Below are positions 38,934-48,234 of a DNA stretch of 64,000 nucleotides, one piece after another; position 1 is the first letter of the stretch, and the number at the start of each line of letters is the position of its first letter. Location: NCBI RefSeq assembly GCF_014831675.1, contig NZ_VJXY01000006.1, positions 62,001 through 126,000 on the forward strand, written 5' to 3'. The position numbers and the translations under genes are program-made. This DNA comes from Komarekiella delphini-convector SJRDD-AB1. Its GTDB lineage: Bacteria; Cyanobacteriota; Cyanobacteriia; Cyanobacteriales; Nostocaceae. The notes beneath the pieces were generated by a model. The model ran no database searches. It had not been told where the DNA came from and saw only the letters and a list, made by a program, of their open reading frames with translations.

Positions 38934-40814
38934 TTATCTTCTCTTTAGGTACTGAAGGATACCGCGAGCGATCGCCTCTGCCATTTGGTTTTGGTAAGCT
39001 GAGGTTCTTAACTTAGCGATATCCTCTCGACCAGTCAAATAACCTGTTTCCACTAGAATAGAAGGCATGGAACTTTTTCTAAGCACATAAAATCTAGCTC
39101 GGCGCACTCCTCTATCTCTGACATTTAAACTTTGGAGAATGTTGTTGTGAACAACGCGAGCTAGTCCCAAACCACTATCGTAATAATACGTTTCTAAGCC
39201 ACTGACATCCGAACGACCCGGCCCTATTGCATTAGCGTGGATGCTGACAAACACATCAGCGTTAGCTCGCTCCGCCATCGCTACTCGTCCTTGAAGGCTG
39301 ACGAAAAAGTCAGAATTTCGCGTTAACACTGCTTGCACGCCATTTTGCTGCAAAATCGCTGCGATTCTTCTACCGATAGGTAAGATAACATCCTTCTCAC
39401 GTACTCCCCCAATACCAATTGCTCCAGGGTCTTTACCACCATGTCCAGGGTCAATGAGAACTACAACCTTTCCTCTGGGAATCGGGCGTGGCTGTGTAAT
39501 AGGCTGGGGATTGGGATTATTTGGGTCTGGGAATGGTATTCGATTGGGTGGTGGTAGGGGGGGTAAGGGGAGTGTTCCAGAGCGTGTGACGGCTCGACGA
39601 GAGCTTTGTAGTTGTAGAGCCAAAAGCTGGTCACTAACCTGGTTGAGTTCCCCAATTTGCACTCCTGCTGCTGGTTGAACCAAGACAACTACAGTATTAG
39701 ATTCTTGTGGTTGTAAGCGTACCCGCAGGATGGGGCTATTAGCATTAAAAACGGGGCCTGTAACTCTAGGAGCTAGGTTAGCGTTGTTAATAGTAATGCG
39801 GAACAAACCAGACGTTCTATCCCAGCCTCCAGTCGCAGATAAATTTTGGTCAGATCTAATCAGCAGTTGTGTACCATTACCAGCCAATTCTACAGATTGA
39901 ATTGTGGCAGGTCTAACAACAACTGGTGTACGGGGCAATGGCAATGGGTTTGACTGATTATCCGGTGGGTTGGTGAGATTATTATTTCTGGGCAATCTTC
40001 CAATCCGAGTAGGCAAAACCACTAGACCACCATTGCTGCTCTTAGTTGCTTGCCAGTCAGGACTATTTTTATCTACCCGCAATGTCATGCGGACACCAGG
40101 TGGTTGGGTTTGCAGTTGAGTGAATTCGACACTACTAACACCGTGTCGATTAACTGACACATCATCCCGCCGTGCCAGAGATGGCGATAAAGTTGCGCCA
40201 GAGATATCCATGAAAATGGTATTGCGATCGCGGCTGCGATTTACCTGAAGCTGAGGATTACCACCACTGGTGCGGATAAAAAACCCATCGCCTGTTACTT
40301 GCAAGTTCTCAATTTGAGTCGCCGCTGGTGTGGCGTTGGCGGCAACCTTTGAGAAATCAGGTTTGGCTTCGGGGTCTGGTGTGACTACACTGTAAATGTT
40401 TCTGGGAGATGATGCTACTTTCTCAAGTACTGGCGCGGGTAATTGTACTGTCCAACGACTACCAGTGTTACCAATGAATTGTACTCGTTTGGGGTCTAGA
40501 GTATAACCAGGAGTGAGTTCGACGACTATACGCGTTGTTTGTTGGTCAAACTGCCCAACACGGATAGAGCGAATTGCACCGCCTACCTGTTGTGTTAGCT
40601 GCGGACGCCCAAATGTGGTTTCTGGCAAATCAATGACCAGACGAGTTGGGTTGAAGACTAATTGCGCTTTGGGTTGGACAGCCCCCAAAGTGTTGATTTC
40701 TAATTTGTTTTGGTTGGCATCAAAACGCCAAGATTCAAGTCTGGCAGCCATTGCCGGCGAAGACAGTATGAAGATAGTTCCAATAGTACTGGGTAGTAAC
40801 CAGTGTAGTTTCAC
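38934..40814 (-). CDS. amiC1: N-acetylmuramoyl-L-alanine amidase, first tandem copy
   Basis: 626 aa with the same layout as its neighbour: signal peptide, AMIN domain at about 28-120, second AMIN domain at about 315-410, Pro/Asn-rich linker and Amidase_3 (LIDPGHGGKDPGAIG, GGVREKDVILPIG, SIHANAIG, SILVETGYLTG). It is the upstream copy of the tandem pair and corresponds by order to amiC1 of Anabaena PCC 7120, an amidase needed for cell-cell communication and heterocyst formation. The linkers between domains differ strongly from amiC2, and the amidase domain is moderately diverged. Expression of the two copies may be similar because their leaders match. Confidence 0.92.
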   Translation of the reverse strand: MKLHWLLPSTIGTIFILSSPAMAARLESWRFDANQNKLEINTLGAVQPKAQLVFNPTRLVIDLPETTFGRPQLTQQVGGAIRSIRVGQFDQQTTRIVVELTPGYTLDPKRVQFIGNTGSRWTVQLPAPVLEKVASSPRNIYSVVTPDPEAKPDFSKVAANATPAATQIENLQVTGDGFFIRTSGGNPQLQVNRSRDRNTIFMDISGATLSPSLARRDDVSVNRHGVSSVEFTQLQTQPPGVRMTLRVDKNSPDWQATKSSNGGLVVLPTRIGRLPRNNNLTNPPDNQSNPLPLPRTPVVVRPATIQSVELAGNGTQLLIRSDQNLSATGGWDRTSGLFRITINNANLAPRVTGPVFNANSPILRVRLQPQESNTVVVLVQPAAGVQIGELNQVSDQLLALQLQSSRRAVTRSGTLPLPPLPPPNRIPFPDPNNPNPQPITQPRPIPRGKVVVLIDPGHGGKDPGAIGIGGVREKDVILPIGRRIAAILQQNGVQAVLTRNSDFFVSLQGRVAMAERANADVFVSIHANAIGPGRSDVSGLETYYYDSGLGLARVVHNNILQSLNVRDRGVRRARFYVLRKSSMPSILVETGYLTGREDIAKLRTSAYQNQMAEAIARGILQYLKRR

Positions 40815-40845
40815 AGTATTTTCTCCTGATTCACATTTATGGGAG
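40489..40845. repeat. Near-identical patch shared by the amiC copies (copy 1)
   Basis: Partner of 37993-38349: leader plus signal peptide and first AMIN domain of amiC1. The two differences change Leu to Ser and Met to Ile in the signal peptide. Confidence 0.85.
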
Positions 40846-41455
40846 TAGTCAATATTTCAACATATTGGCGATCATCACACCGACACCACTTAAACTTGAG
40901 TTTTGATGCCTTAGTTGAGTTTTAGGCTGATATAAATACGCACTTAATGGCGTAATTTAGAGTCTATTCTTGTGATTTTGCCATGCTGTTAGCGCCTAAA
41001 AACTTGACCAGCAAAGTACCAGATGGTAACAACAAAGAGATAGCCAGAATTAACTCTACTCAGTCAAACCCAGTCAGCAATACTTGAGTTAGTCAGGAAT
41101 TGATGTTTATTTGTTTGATTGCTGCAATTCATGTACTGAGTAAATAATTCCCACTATGTCAGCGGATCTAGCAAAATTTATGGAAACTCCCTAATTACTT
41201 GGAAAATATTCGGATTAGGACTGTGGAGTAGAGTGAGATGAGAAATAGATAACATTCCGAATGCTGGTAAAAATTAGAAACAAACGATAATTTTACAATC
41301 TCACGGGACGGAGATTTGAGGAGAGAAGTTTCCACTTGACTTTAGCAAAATCCACCAATCACTTATAGAGTCCTGAGTTCTGAGAATTACTCAGAACTCA
41401 AGTTATGCTCTACATCAAGACGCTACCAATAACCGATTTATACTCAGGACTTTGA
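40815..41455. other. Intergenic region upstream of amiC1
   Basis: About 640 bp between the antiporter gene stop and amiC1, both on the minus strand. The part next to amiC1 holds its promoter. A few GAGTTCTGAG/ACTCAGAACTC fragments (about 41370-41402) form a short inverted repeat, CTGAGTTCTGAGAATTACTCAGAACTCAAG in essence, that could be the antiporter terminator. Nothing else is recognisable. Confidence 0.4.
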
Positions 41456-42928
41456 TTAACTGTCTTTAGAATCTGGGGCTGTTTCCAAAGTATCACGATC
41501 ATTTGACACCATTGCCTGAGGTGGTTCAATTACTAACGACTTTCCAGAGGAACCGTCTAGAATCAGTTTCTCTGAACCCATATCCAAGCTTTCTGGATCT
41601 GGAAATACGAATCGTAACAAGGGAGGAGCTAAAAAGGTTGTCAAGATAACCATCATAATAATGGCTGCTCCTAGTGGTTTCGACAGAGCACCGCTGGCAG
41701 CGCCGACACCAGCAAACACTAAACCGACCTCGCCTCTGGGAATCATGCCTACACCAATGGCTAAACGGTTGATTTGCGGTTGACCAAACACGCTTAAGCC
41801 TGTGATCACTTTACCGAGAATGGCTACTGTGATCAGGAAAGTTGCCATAATTAGACCTTCCCGATTGTCAGGAATTGCTGGGTTCAAAACTCCTAAATCA
41901 GTTTTTGCCCCAACAGTCACAAAGAAAATGGGTACAAGCATATCGGCAATGGGACAGACTTGTTTTTGCAGTTCTTTGCGCTTATCTGTCTCCTCTAGGA
42001 CTAAACCTGCTGCAAAAGCCCCCAGAATTGCTTCTAACTGGATGATGGCAGCAAAGTATGCCATAACAAAAGCGAAGATGAATGCTGGTATTACCAGTCC
42101 ACCGCGTGTCTTCAGTTGATTAGCGATCGCTACAAAAGACTTATTGAAAACATTGCCTAGCAGAATTGCTCCAAGCAGAAAACTACTGGCGCTGATAATC
42201 AAATAAATGACTTTACTCACATCTACCACGCCATCTTTCGCCAAGCTAGCAACTACAGCCAGAACGATGATTCCCAGTACATCATCAATCACCGCAGCGC
42301 CAAGAATAATCTGCCCTTCTTTGGAATTCAGCCGTCCTAGTTCTGATAACACCTTGGAAGTAATACCAATACTAGTGGCAGTCAAAGCTGCCCCAGCAAA
42401 AATTGCGGGTACAGCGTCGATACCAAATAAAGTCATTAGTCCCACAGTACCAGCTGTAAAGGGGACTACTACCCCCACTACTGCCACGACAACAGCTTGA
42501 GTACCAACTGCCATTAGTTCTTTGAGGTTTGATTCCAAACCAATTTCAAATAGCAGGATGATCACACCCAATTCTGCTAAAACAGAAACTACCTCCGACT
42601 GCGCTGCAAATACTTCGGGAGTGGCTTCAGGACTTAAACCCGCGGTGGTTTGGAGAAAGGTCATGATCAAAGAACTAGAACTGTCTGCTCCGCCCTCTGG
42701 AAACACCAAAAGATGTAAAACAGAGATGCCAACTACTACACCTCCTACGAGTTCGCCTAAGACAGGCGGTAAACCCACTTGGTTTGATAACTCTCCACCA
42801 AGTTTACTGGCGAGATAAATTACCACTAAGCTCAGTAGCACCGCTGCTACTACCATTGAACTGTCTGCTGCTTTTGTCGCACTTGCTAGCAGAGGAAAAG
42901 AGAAGTTAATTGGCTCTAACAAATACAT
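41456..42928 (-). CDS. Cation:proton antiporter (CPA2/NhaS3-like)
   Basis: 490 aa with about 12-13 membrane segments and a soluble, acidic C-terminal tail of about 50 residues. Conserved features are LGELVGGVVVGI, LLFEIGLESNLKEL, the paired acidic ion-binding residues in AAVIDDVLGIIVL, and MIPRGEVGLVFAG. It resembles NhaS3 of Synechocystis, a thylakoid Na+/H+ (K+/H+) antiporter. It probably adjusts lumen or cytoplasmic pH and cation levels. The family assignment is firm; the ion is inferred. It is followed downstream by amiC1. Confidence 0.88.
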   Translation of the reverse strand: MYLLEPINFSFPLLASATKAADSSMVVAAVLLSLVVIYLASKLGGELSNQVGLPPVLGELVGGVVVGISVLHLLVFPEGGADSSSSLIMTFLQTTAGLSPEATPEVFAAQSEVVSVLAELGVIILLFEIGLESNLKELMAVGTQAVVVAVVGVVVPFTAGTVGLMTLFGIDAVPAIFAGAALTATSIGITSKVLSELGRLNSKEGQIILGAAVIDDVLGIIVLAVVASLAKDGVVDVSKVIYLIISASSFLLGAILLGNVFNKSFVAIANQLKTRGGLVIPAFIFAFVMAYFAAIIQLEAILGAFAAGLVLEETDKRKELQKQVCPIADMLVPIFFVTVGAKTDLGVLNPAIPDNREGLIMATFLITVAILGKVITGLSVFGQPQINRLAIGVGMIPRGEVGLVFAGVGAASGALSKPLGAAIIMMVILTTFLAPPLLRFVFPDPESLDMGSEKLILDGSSGKSLVIEPPQAMVSNDRDTLETAPDSKDS

Positions 42929-43017
42929 TTGGTTTTGCGAAAATCCTTCTCCTTATTTTTACGCGTTTATGGAATTTAGCTATTTTTATAGGTGCGCGAT
43001 AGCTTAGCACCCCTCAA

Positions 43018-43431
43018 TTATTTTGTGCCGCCTATCAACTCAATTAGGTACTGCCAATAAAGTTCAGATATCGGAACTACAGATAGTCTAGGAAGTCGCA
43101 GCAAGTCAAAGTCTATGAATTTGCTGTCCTGCTTAATTTGGGTTAGGGTAACGGGCTGATTGACTCTTCCCACTGCCCGTACATCCACAACTACCCTTTT
43201 GCTATCATTGAGTGCTGGATCGGCATAAGGTTGACTAACTATCTCTGCTATACCCATGACTTGACGTTCTTTGCCTGTGTGATAAATTAACGCCAAATCG
43301 TTCAGGAGCATCATACGTAGATATTTGAGCGCTAAGGCATTGTTGACTCCATCCCAAACTGTACTGCCGTCCCGTTCTAAATCGAAGTAGGAATAATCTT
43401 CCGGTTCGGTTTTCAGCAGCCAATACGCCAT
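43018..43431 (-). CDS. EVE domain protein
   Basis: 137 aa from the ATG at 43431, which begins the conserved MAYWLLKTEPEDYSYFDLE. The EVE domain (PUA-like) shows TVWDGVNNALALKYLRMM, LALIYHTGKERQVMGIAEIV and YADP. EVE proteins bind modified bases in DNA or RNA and occur alone or fused to restriction modules; the stand-alone bacterial form has an unclear housekeeping role. An earlier ATG at 43446 adds five residues. It lies about 90 bp upstream of the antiporter gene on the same strand. Confidence 0.88.
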   Translation of the reverse strand: MAYWLLKTEPEDYSYFDLERDGSTVWDGVNNALALKYLRMMLLNDLALIYHTGKERQVMGIAEIVSQPYADPALNDSKRVVVDVRAVGRVNQPVTLTQIKQDSKFIDFDLLRLPRLSVVPISELYWQYLIELIGGTK

Positions 43432-43742
43432 TACAAAAATCTCCAAATGGGTTGGTGTAATTTTTTAAGTTTCTAAAAATGTAACCATTTCAGCTTTTGA
43501 CTATGGCAGTGTCAAAGTAGAAACATACTTGAGTACGGAGTCATAAGTGCTGAGTTATGAGTGAAAGTAAAGAGACTATGAGTAATTATGGATTTAGTTT
43601 TGCTTAGCACTCAGCGATAACTCTGTAGACGCTTGTACGGCTACCCGCAGAGTGCGGCGGCTCCCGCCGCTCAGAAGTTCAGTGACTCATTGCTTAGTAC
43701 TGTTGAAGCATTTGTAGATATTTTTCAGAGGAGTGCAAATCG
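43432..43742. other. Divergent region with a GC-rich palindrome
   Basis: About 310 bp between the EVE and SIMPL genes. At 43654-43670 GCGGCGG-CTC-CCGCCGC forms a strong palindrome within a dispersed repeat (about 43622-43672). A degenerate heptamer stretch (TGAGTTATGAG-like) lies at about 43548-43563. The SIMPL ribosome-binding site GAGGAG is at its right end. Confidence 0.5.
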
Positions 43743-44489
43743 ATGCATAGAGCTGCTTTATCCGGTTCTCGGTTTCAAGTTGGGAATCTGTGGAAAACAC
43801 TACCTTTAGCTTTGCTAGTAGGTGTAATTTTTACATTACCTGCTTTGGCACAAGAAAAAGAAAAATTGTGGCGAACCCTTACTGTTAGTGGTCGTGGAGT
43901 GGAAACAATTCCTACAACCCTGTCACAAGTCAGTTTAGGAGTGGAAATTCAGGGTAAAACCGCACAAGATGTACAGCAAGAGGCAGCTCGTAGGTCGTCA
44001 GCTGTGGTGGCATTACTAAAGCGCCAAAATGTGGAAAAATTGGAAACTACTGGTATTCGTCTCAATCCAGTTTATAGCTACAACAATAATGTACAACGGA
44101 TTACAGGCTATGCAGCCAATAATACTGTGAGTTTTCGGATTCCTACTGAGAAAGCAGGTACATTATTGGATGACGTGGTCAAAGCAGGTGCGACACAAAT
44201 TAACGGCATTAGTTTTGTTGCTAATGATGAAGCGATCGCTAACGCCCAAAAACAAGCACTCAAAGAAGCTACTCAAGACGCTCAACAGCAAGCTGATGCT
44301 GTTTTCAGTACCCTCGGTTTCAAGCCTAAAGAAGTGGTAAACATTCAAGTTAATAATGCAAGTGCGCCTCCACCACCTATTTTGTATCGTGCTGAAGCTA
44401 CTAAAGTATCCAATGCTGATGCTTCCACCCCAGTTATTGGCGGTGAACAACAAGTAGAAGCATCGGTGACGCTACAAATTAGTTATTAG
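43743..44489 (+). CDS. SIMPL-domain (DUF541) exported protein
   Basis: 248 aa. A signal peptide of about 36 residues ends near ALAQEKE. The mature protein has the SIMPL features LTVSGRGVETIPTTLSQVSLGVE, the helix GKTAQDVQQEAARRSSAVVALLKRQ, and the C-terminal TLGFKPKEVVNIQVNN. The family is periplasmic or outer-membrane associated, forms ring oligomers in some bacteria and is tied to stress tolerance; the precise function is not known. GAGGAG lies about ten bases before the ATG. It is convergent with ssb, 117 bp away. Confidence 0.88.
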   Translation: MHRAALSGSRFQVGNLWKTLPLALLVGVIFTLPALAQEKEKLWRTLTVSGRGVETIPTTLSQVSLGVEIQGKTAQDVQQEAARRSSAVVALLKRQNVEKLETTGIRLNPVYSYNNNVQRITGYAANNTVSFRIPTEKAGTLLDDVVKAGATQINGISFVANDEAIANAQKQALKEATQDAQQQADAVFSTLGFKPKEVVNIQVNNASAPPPPILYRAEATKVSNADASTPVIGGEQQVEASVTLQISY

Positions 44490-44606
44490 TCGTCTTTTGT
44501 CATTCGTCCTCTCTTACAAAGTTCTGAGCACCGCAAGCCGGCGCTCAGACTTTGCGCTTTGTCACTCGTCAGCACAAAGGACGAATGACAGCTGACAAAT
44601 GACGAA

Positions 44607-44969
44607 TTAAAAATGTTCTGAAGACATATCTGCTGTACCGCCTTCACCATCACGCTTAGAACCTAATAAATCAAGTTGGTCTACTTGTATAACTGGGGTG
44701 GAACGGCTGGCTCCTGTTTGGCGATCGCTCCATGTGTCAAACTTCAAAGAACCCTTGACAGCAATTTGCCTGCCTTTACGTACATAATTACCCGCTACCT
44801 CTGCCGTTTTTCCCCATAGTTCCAAATTAAACCAGTCAGTATGTTCTCCTTCCTTAGTGCGCCGATTGACAGCTAGTGTCAATTTACACTTGACACTACC
44901 AGACTCGAAATATTTTATATCTGGGTCGTTGCCTACACGACCGATGAGGGTGACAACATTGATGCTCAT
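44607..44969 (-). CDS. ssb: Single-stranded DNA-binding protein
   Basis: 120 aa. The OB fold starts MSINVVTLIGRVGNDPDIKYFE, followed by VKCKLTLAVNRRT, DWFNLELWGKTAEVAGNYVRKG and the GSLKFDTWSDRQTG strand. It protects single-stranded DNA in replication and repair. The C-terminus is short and ends SSEHF, without the long Gly-rich linker and DDDIPF acidic tip of Escherichia coli SSB, so partner binding may differ. It is divergent from mreB across 337 bp. I recall the ssb-mreB adjacency in Anabaena PCC 7120. Confidence 0.93.
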   Translation of the reverse strand: MSINVVTLIGRVGNDPDIKYFESGSVKCKLTLAVNRRTKEGEHTDWFNLELWGKTAEVAGNYVRKGRQIAVKGSLKFDTWSDRQTGASRSTPVIQVDQLDLLGSKRDGEGGTADMSSEHF

Positions 44970-45306
44970 GGGTGTTACCTTTCAGTACAGGCGTACTCAT
45001 TAATTCAGACTCCCATCATAGCGAATTGTGAAACTATTGAAAATAATGTGTTAAACAGTTAACAATATGAAGGAGATGAAAAATGATACAAACTACTAAG
45101 GGAAAACTCGAAAAGTATACGGATATACTGGCTTAACCTGAGAATATAAAAAAGTAAAGGCCTGAGACATAGTAAATATTGCCGGGAATTATATAAAAAT
45201 ATAGTCTGGTTTACTGGACTCAGGATAAAAAAGGTAATAGAATCCAGCACGATTCACTCTTAACCGTTGTAGTAAAAAGTATCGCAAATAGGGGGCGTAC
45301 AGACGC
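44970..45306. other. Divergent promoter region between ssb and mreB
   Basis: About 335 bp of AT-rich sequence that should carry both promoters and the mreB leader. GTTAAACAGTTAAC near 45050-45063 is a short imperfect palindrome. AGGGGG at about 45289 lies 13 bases before the mreB GTG. I find no RNA gene or other coding frame. Confidence 0.4.
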
Positions 45307-46350
45307 GTGGGTCTTTTCAGGAACTTTCGCACATCATGGGATATGGGTATCGACCTCGGTACCGCCAACACCCTTGTTTACGTATCTGGTAAAGGCATCG
45401 TACTCCAAGAGCCATCGGTAGTTGCAATTGATCAAAATGAAAAGGTAGCATTGGCAGTAGGAGAAGAAGCAAAAAAAATGCTTGGTCGGACACCTGGAAA
45501 TGTGATTGCTCTGCGTCCTTTGCGCGACGGTGTAATCGCTGACTTCGATACAGCGGAGTTAATGCTGAAAAGCTTTATCCAGCGCGTCAATGAGGGTAGG
45601 TCTCTAATTTTACCCCGGATTGTCATTGGTATTCCCAGTGGTGTTACAGGTGTAGAAAGGCGAGCTGTAATGGATGCAGCAGCTCAAGCTGGGGCTAGAG
45701 AAGTTTACTTAATTGATGAACCGGTCGCTGCGGCAATTGGTGCGGGACTACCTGTTGCCGAACCGACTGGCAACATGATTATCGATATTGGTGGCGGCAC
45801 AACAGAAGTTGCGGTGCTGAGTCTCCAAGGTACGGTAATCAGTGAGTCTGTACGCATTGCCGGGGATGAATTGACTGAAGCAATCATCCAGTACTTGAAG
45901 AAAGTTCATAACTTAGTGATTGGAGAACGTACTGCTGAGGACATCAAGATTCGGATTGGCTCTGCCTATCCGACTAATGATGATGGTGATGCAATTATGG
46001 AAGTCCGAGGCTTACACTTGCTTTCTGGTCTACCGCGAACTGTAACAATTAAGGGGCCAGAAATCCGTGAAAGTATGTTGGAACCTCTATCAGTAATTAT
46101 TGAAGCTGTAAAACGGACACTGGAACGTACACCTCCAGAACTGGCAGCAGACATTATTGATAGGGGTATTATGCTAGCTGGTGGTGGTGCTTTGCTCAAA
46201 GGCATAGATACCCTGATTAGCCATGAGACAGGAATAGTAACACACATTGCTGCCGATCCTTTAAGCTGCGTTGTGCTGGGAACGGGTCGTGTGTTAGAAA
46301 ACTTTAAACAGTTGGAACGAGTCTTCAGCGGGCGTTCTCGCAACATGTAG
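45307..46350 (+). CDS. mreB: Cell-shape protein MreB (actin homologue)
   Basis: 347 aa. MreB forms membrane-associated filaments that guide lateral peptidoglycan synthesis. The start codon is GTG. Signatures: DLGTANTLVYVSGKGIVL (phosphate 1), VVIGIPSGVTGVERRAV, IDEPVAAAIGAGLP, IDIGGGTTEVAVLSL (phosphate 2), and AGGGALLKGID (adenosine). The N-terminal MGLFRNF is the amphipathic membrane-binding peptide. It is the first gene of mreBCD, with 97 bp to mreC. Confidence 0.97.
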   Translation: MGLFRNFRTSWDMGIDLGTANTLVYVSGKGIVLQEPSVVAIDQNEKVALAVGEEAKKMLGRTPGNVIALRPLRDGVIADFDTAELMLKSFIQRVNEGRSLILPRIVIGIPSGVTGVERRAVMDAAAQAGAREVYLIDEPVAAAIGAGLPVAEPTGNMIIDIGGGTTEVAVLSLQGTVISESVRIAGDELTEAIIQYLKKVHNLVIGERTAEDIKIRIGSAYPTNDDGDAIMEVRGLHLLSGLPRTVTIKGPEIRESMLEPLSVIIEAVKRTLERTPPELAADIIDRGIMLAGGGALLKGIDTLISHETGIVTHIAADPLSCVVLGTGRVLENFKQLERVFSGRSRNM

Positions 46351-46447
46351 CAAAAAATATTAGATATTGGGTGATATTTGGGTTCTATTTGGGTTTTATA
46401 TAAATAGAATCCAGTATCTCCTTAGATGATAAAAATAATAGGTATAG

Positions 46448-47257
46448 ATGGTTACTGTACGTAGATGGTGGGGTCATAAAGGGTTACAAATCGGTCTGTT
46501 ATCTCTACTAGTTGGTAGCGCCTGGATGCTGAGACAGACTCAAGGTGCATTACTGCTTGAAATGTACCAAATGATTACCCGTCCTTTGCAGATGTTACAG
46601 CCAGGGCCAAGTTCAGAAGAACGTCTCAGCGATGTTCGGTTATTGGAGTTGCAAACCCGCATAGTAGATCTGGAGAGTCAAAATAAAAAGTTACAGGATT
46701 TATTAGGCTACGTTGAGAAAGAACCTCTGACATTACGCCCAATTCCAGCACGGGTAGTGGGACGTAGTGCTGACAACTGGTGGCAACAGGTTACGTTAAA
46801 TCGTGGTTCAAATGTAGGAATTCAAGAAGGCTTTGTCGTTAAGGCTGACGGCGGATTGGTCGGTTTAGTAGAGAGTGTAACTCCTAATACTAGCCGCGTA
46901 TTGTTAATCAGTGACCTCAAGAGTCAAGTGGGTGTCACGATTAGCCGCACCGCAGCTAAGGGTGTTTTAAGGGGAGATGCTTCTGCGGAAGCTGTGCTGG
47001 AGTTTTATGAAAAAGTCCCAAATGTCAAAGTAGGAGATTTAATTTCCACATCTACTTACAGCCAAAAGTTCCCTGCTGGCTTGGCGGTAGGACGTGTGAA
47101 GTCTTTAGATTTAAAAAAACTCCCAGCATCAGTTGCAAGAGTTGAGCTTTTCCCGCCGATCCGATCGCTAGATTGGGTAGGTGTATACCCGAAGCCGACA
47201 AATCAAGAGTTGGAAAACCAAACGTCGGCAAACCAAGAACTGCAAAAATCTAATTAG
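46448..47257 (+). CDS. mreC: Rod-shape-determining protein MreC
   Basis: 269 aa. An N-terminal membrane segment (about 14-28) is followed by a coiled coil (VRLLELQTRIVDLESQNKKLQDL, about 72-95) and the beta-rich periplasmic domain with RVVGRSADNWWQQVTLNRGS and VVKADGGLVGLVESVTPNTS. MreC links MreB filaments to periplasmic murein synthases. The C-terminus is an Asn/Gln-rich tail. It lies between mreB and mreD, 23 bp from the latter, in a clear operon. Confidence 0.95.
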   Translation: MVTVRRWWGHKGLQIGLLSLLVGSAWMLRQTQGALLLEMYQMITRPLQMLQPGPSSEERLSDVRLLELQTRIVDLESQNKKLQDLLGYVEKEPLTLRPIPARVVGRSADNWWQQVTLNRGSNVGIQEGFVVKADGGLVGLVESVTPNTSRVLLISDLKSQVGVTISRTAAKGVLRGDASAEAVLEFYEKVPNVKVGDLISTSTYSQKFPAGLAVGRVKSLDLKKLPASVARVELFPPIRSLDWVGVYPKPTNQELENQTSANQELQKSN

Positions 47258-47280
47258 ATTCTTGAAAATCTTTCAAAACA

Positions 47281-47964
47281 ATGAAGATACCTTCATTTGG
47301 TGGCAGCAAGCAAAAACAGCCGAAATCGTCAGAGTCCGTCTTAAAAAGTTCTGAGGGCCCGAAGTCGGCGCTTAGATTTTCTACAAAATCCAAAATCCCA
47401 AACAAGCCTTTTTCTCATTGGCATCCTGGGCTACATCAACTTGTAAATTGGACAGTGACGGTTGGGTCTGTACTGTTATGTTTACTGTTATTGCCTACCC
47501 GCTTACCAGGTATGGAATTATTGGAAATTGGCCCCAACTGGCTGTTAATTTGGGTAGTAACTTGGAGTGTAAAGCGGACAGTTTTTGCAGGAGCGTTGGC
47601 AGGTATAGTCCTGGGGCTACTTCAAGATGCAATGACATCACCTAATCCTACTCATGCTGTAAGTCTGGCGATAGTGGGAATTCTAACTAGTCTGCTCCAG
47701 AAACAGCGTTTTATGGAAGAAGATTTTATCTCTATTGCTTTAATCGCCTTTGGTATGGCTTTTTTGGCAGAAACTATCTTTGGGTTGCAATTGACTTTAA
47801 TGGGCGATGCCTACGGTGGGCATGGTCTACGTAAAGTGGTAGATATCTGGACATACTATCAGCGTGTTGCTCTTGCCTCTGCTATTCTCAGTAGTCTGTG
47901 GGCACCTGTTGTCTATTATCCATTAAATCTTTGGTGGCAGCGGATGAAATTGTTAGAGCAGTAG
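47281..47964 (+). CDS. mreD: Rod-shape-determining protein MreD
   Basis: 227 aa. A charged N-terminal extension of about 45 residues precedes five or six membrane segments with PNWLLIWVVTWSVKRTVFAGALAG and LQDAMTSPNPTHAVSLAIVG. MreD completes the MreBCD morphogenesis complex. The loop LMGDAYGGHGLRK near residue 175 is partly encoded by a dispersed repeat (47802-47821) that also occurs in prfC. The last gene of the operon; ribD follows after 270 bp. Confidence 0.93.
   Translation: MKIPSFGGSKQKQPKSSESVLKSSEGPKSALRFSTKSKIPNKPFSHWHPGLHQLVNWTVTVGSVLLCLLLLPTRLPGMELLEIGPNWLLIWVVTWSVKRTVFAGALAGIVLGLLQDAMTSPNPTHAVSLAIVGILTSLLQKQRFMEEDFISIALIAFGMAFLAETIFGLQLTLMGDAYGGHGLRKVVDIWTYYQRVALASAILSSLWAPVVYYPLNLWWQRMKLLEQ
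47802..47821. repeat. Dispersed repeat inside mreD
   Basis: GGGCGATGCCTACGGTGGGC differs at one base from the prfC copy at 3834-3853. It is read as GDAYGG in a loop of MreD, and in frame. Confidence 0.6.
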
Positions 47965-48234
47965 ACAGGAGAGCGGAGATAGGAGACAGCAGTGAGGAAT
48001 CATCGGTGCAGACCTTTGATCCTCACTTTTCAATATTTAGGGATTTTGGGCAACCTCTGGCAATATGGATTCAAGCTAGAGTGAGGTGTAATGTGAATAT
48101 TAAGGCTGATTTAAGTTGAGACAGCTAATAATATTAACTGGATATTACTGTTTAGTTATCACGATCAAAGCGCGATTCTTCTGTAAAGAGGCTGCGCTAA
48201 CGCGTCCAAAATATTTACAGTATTGCCCAAAATT

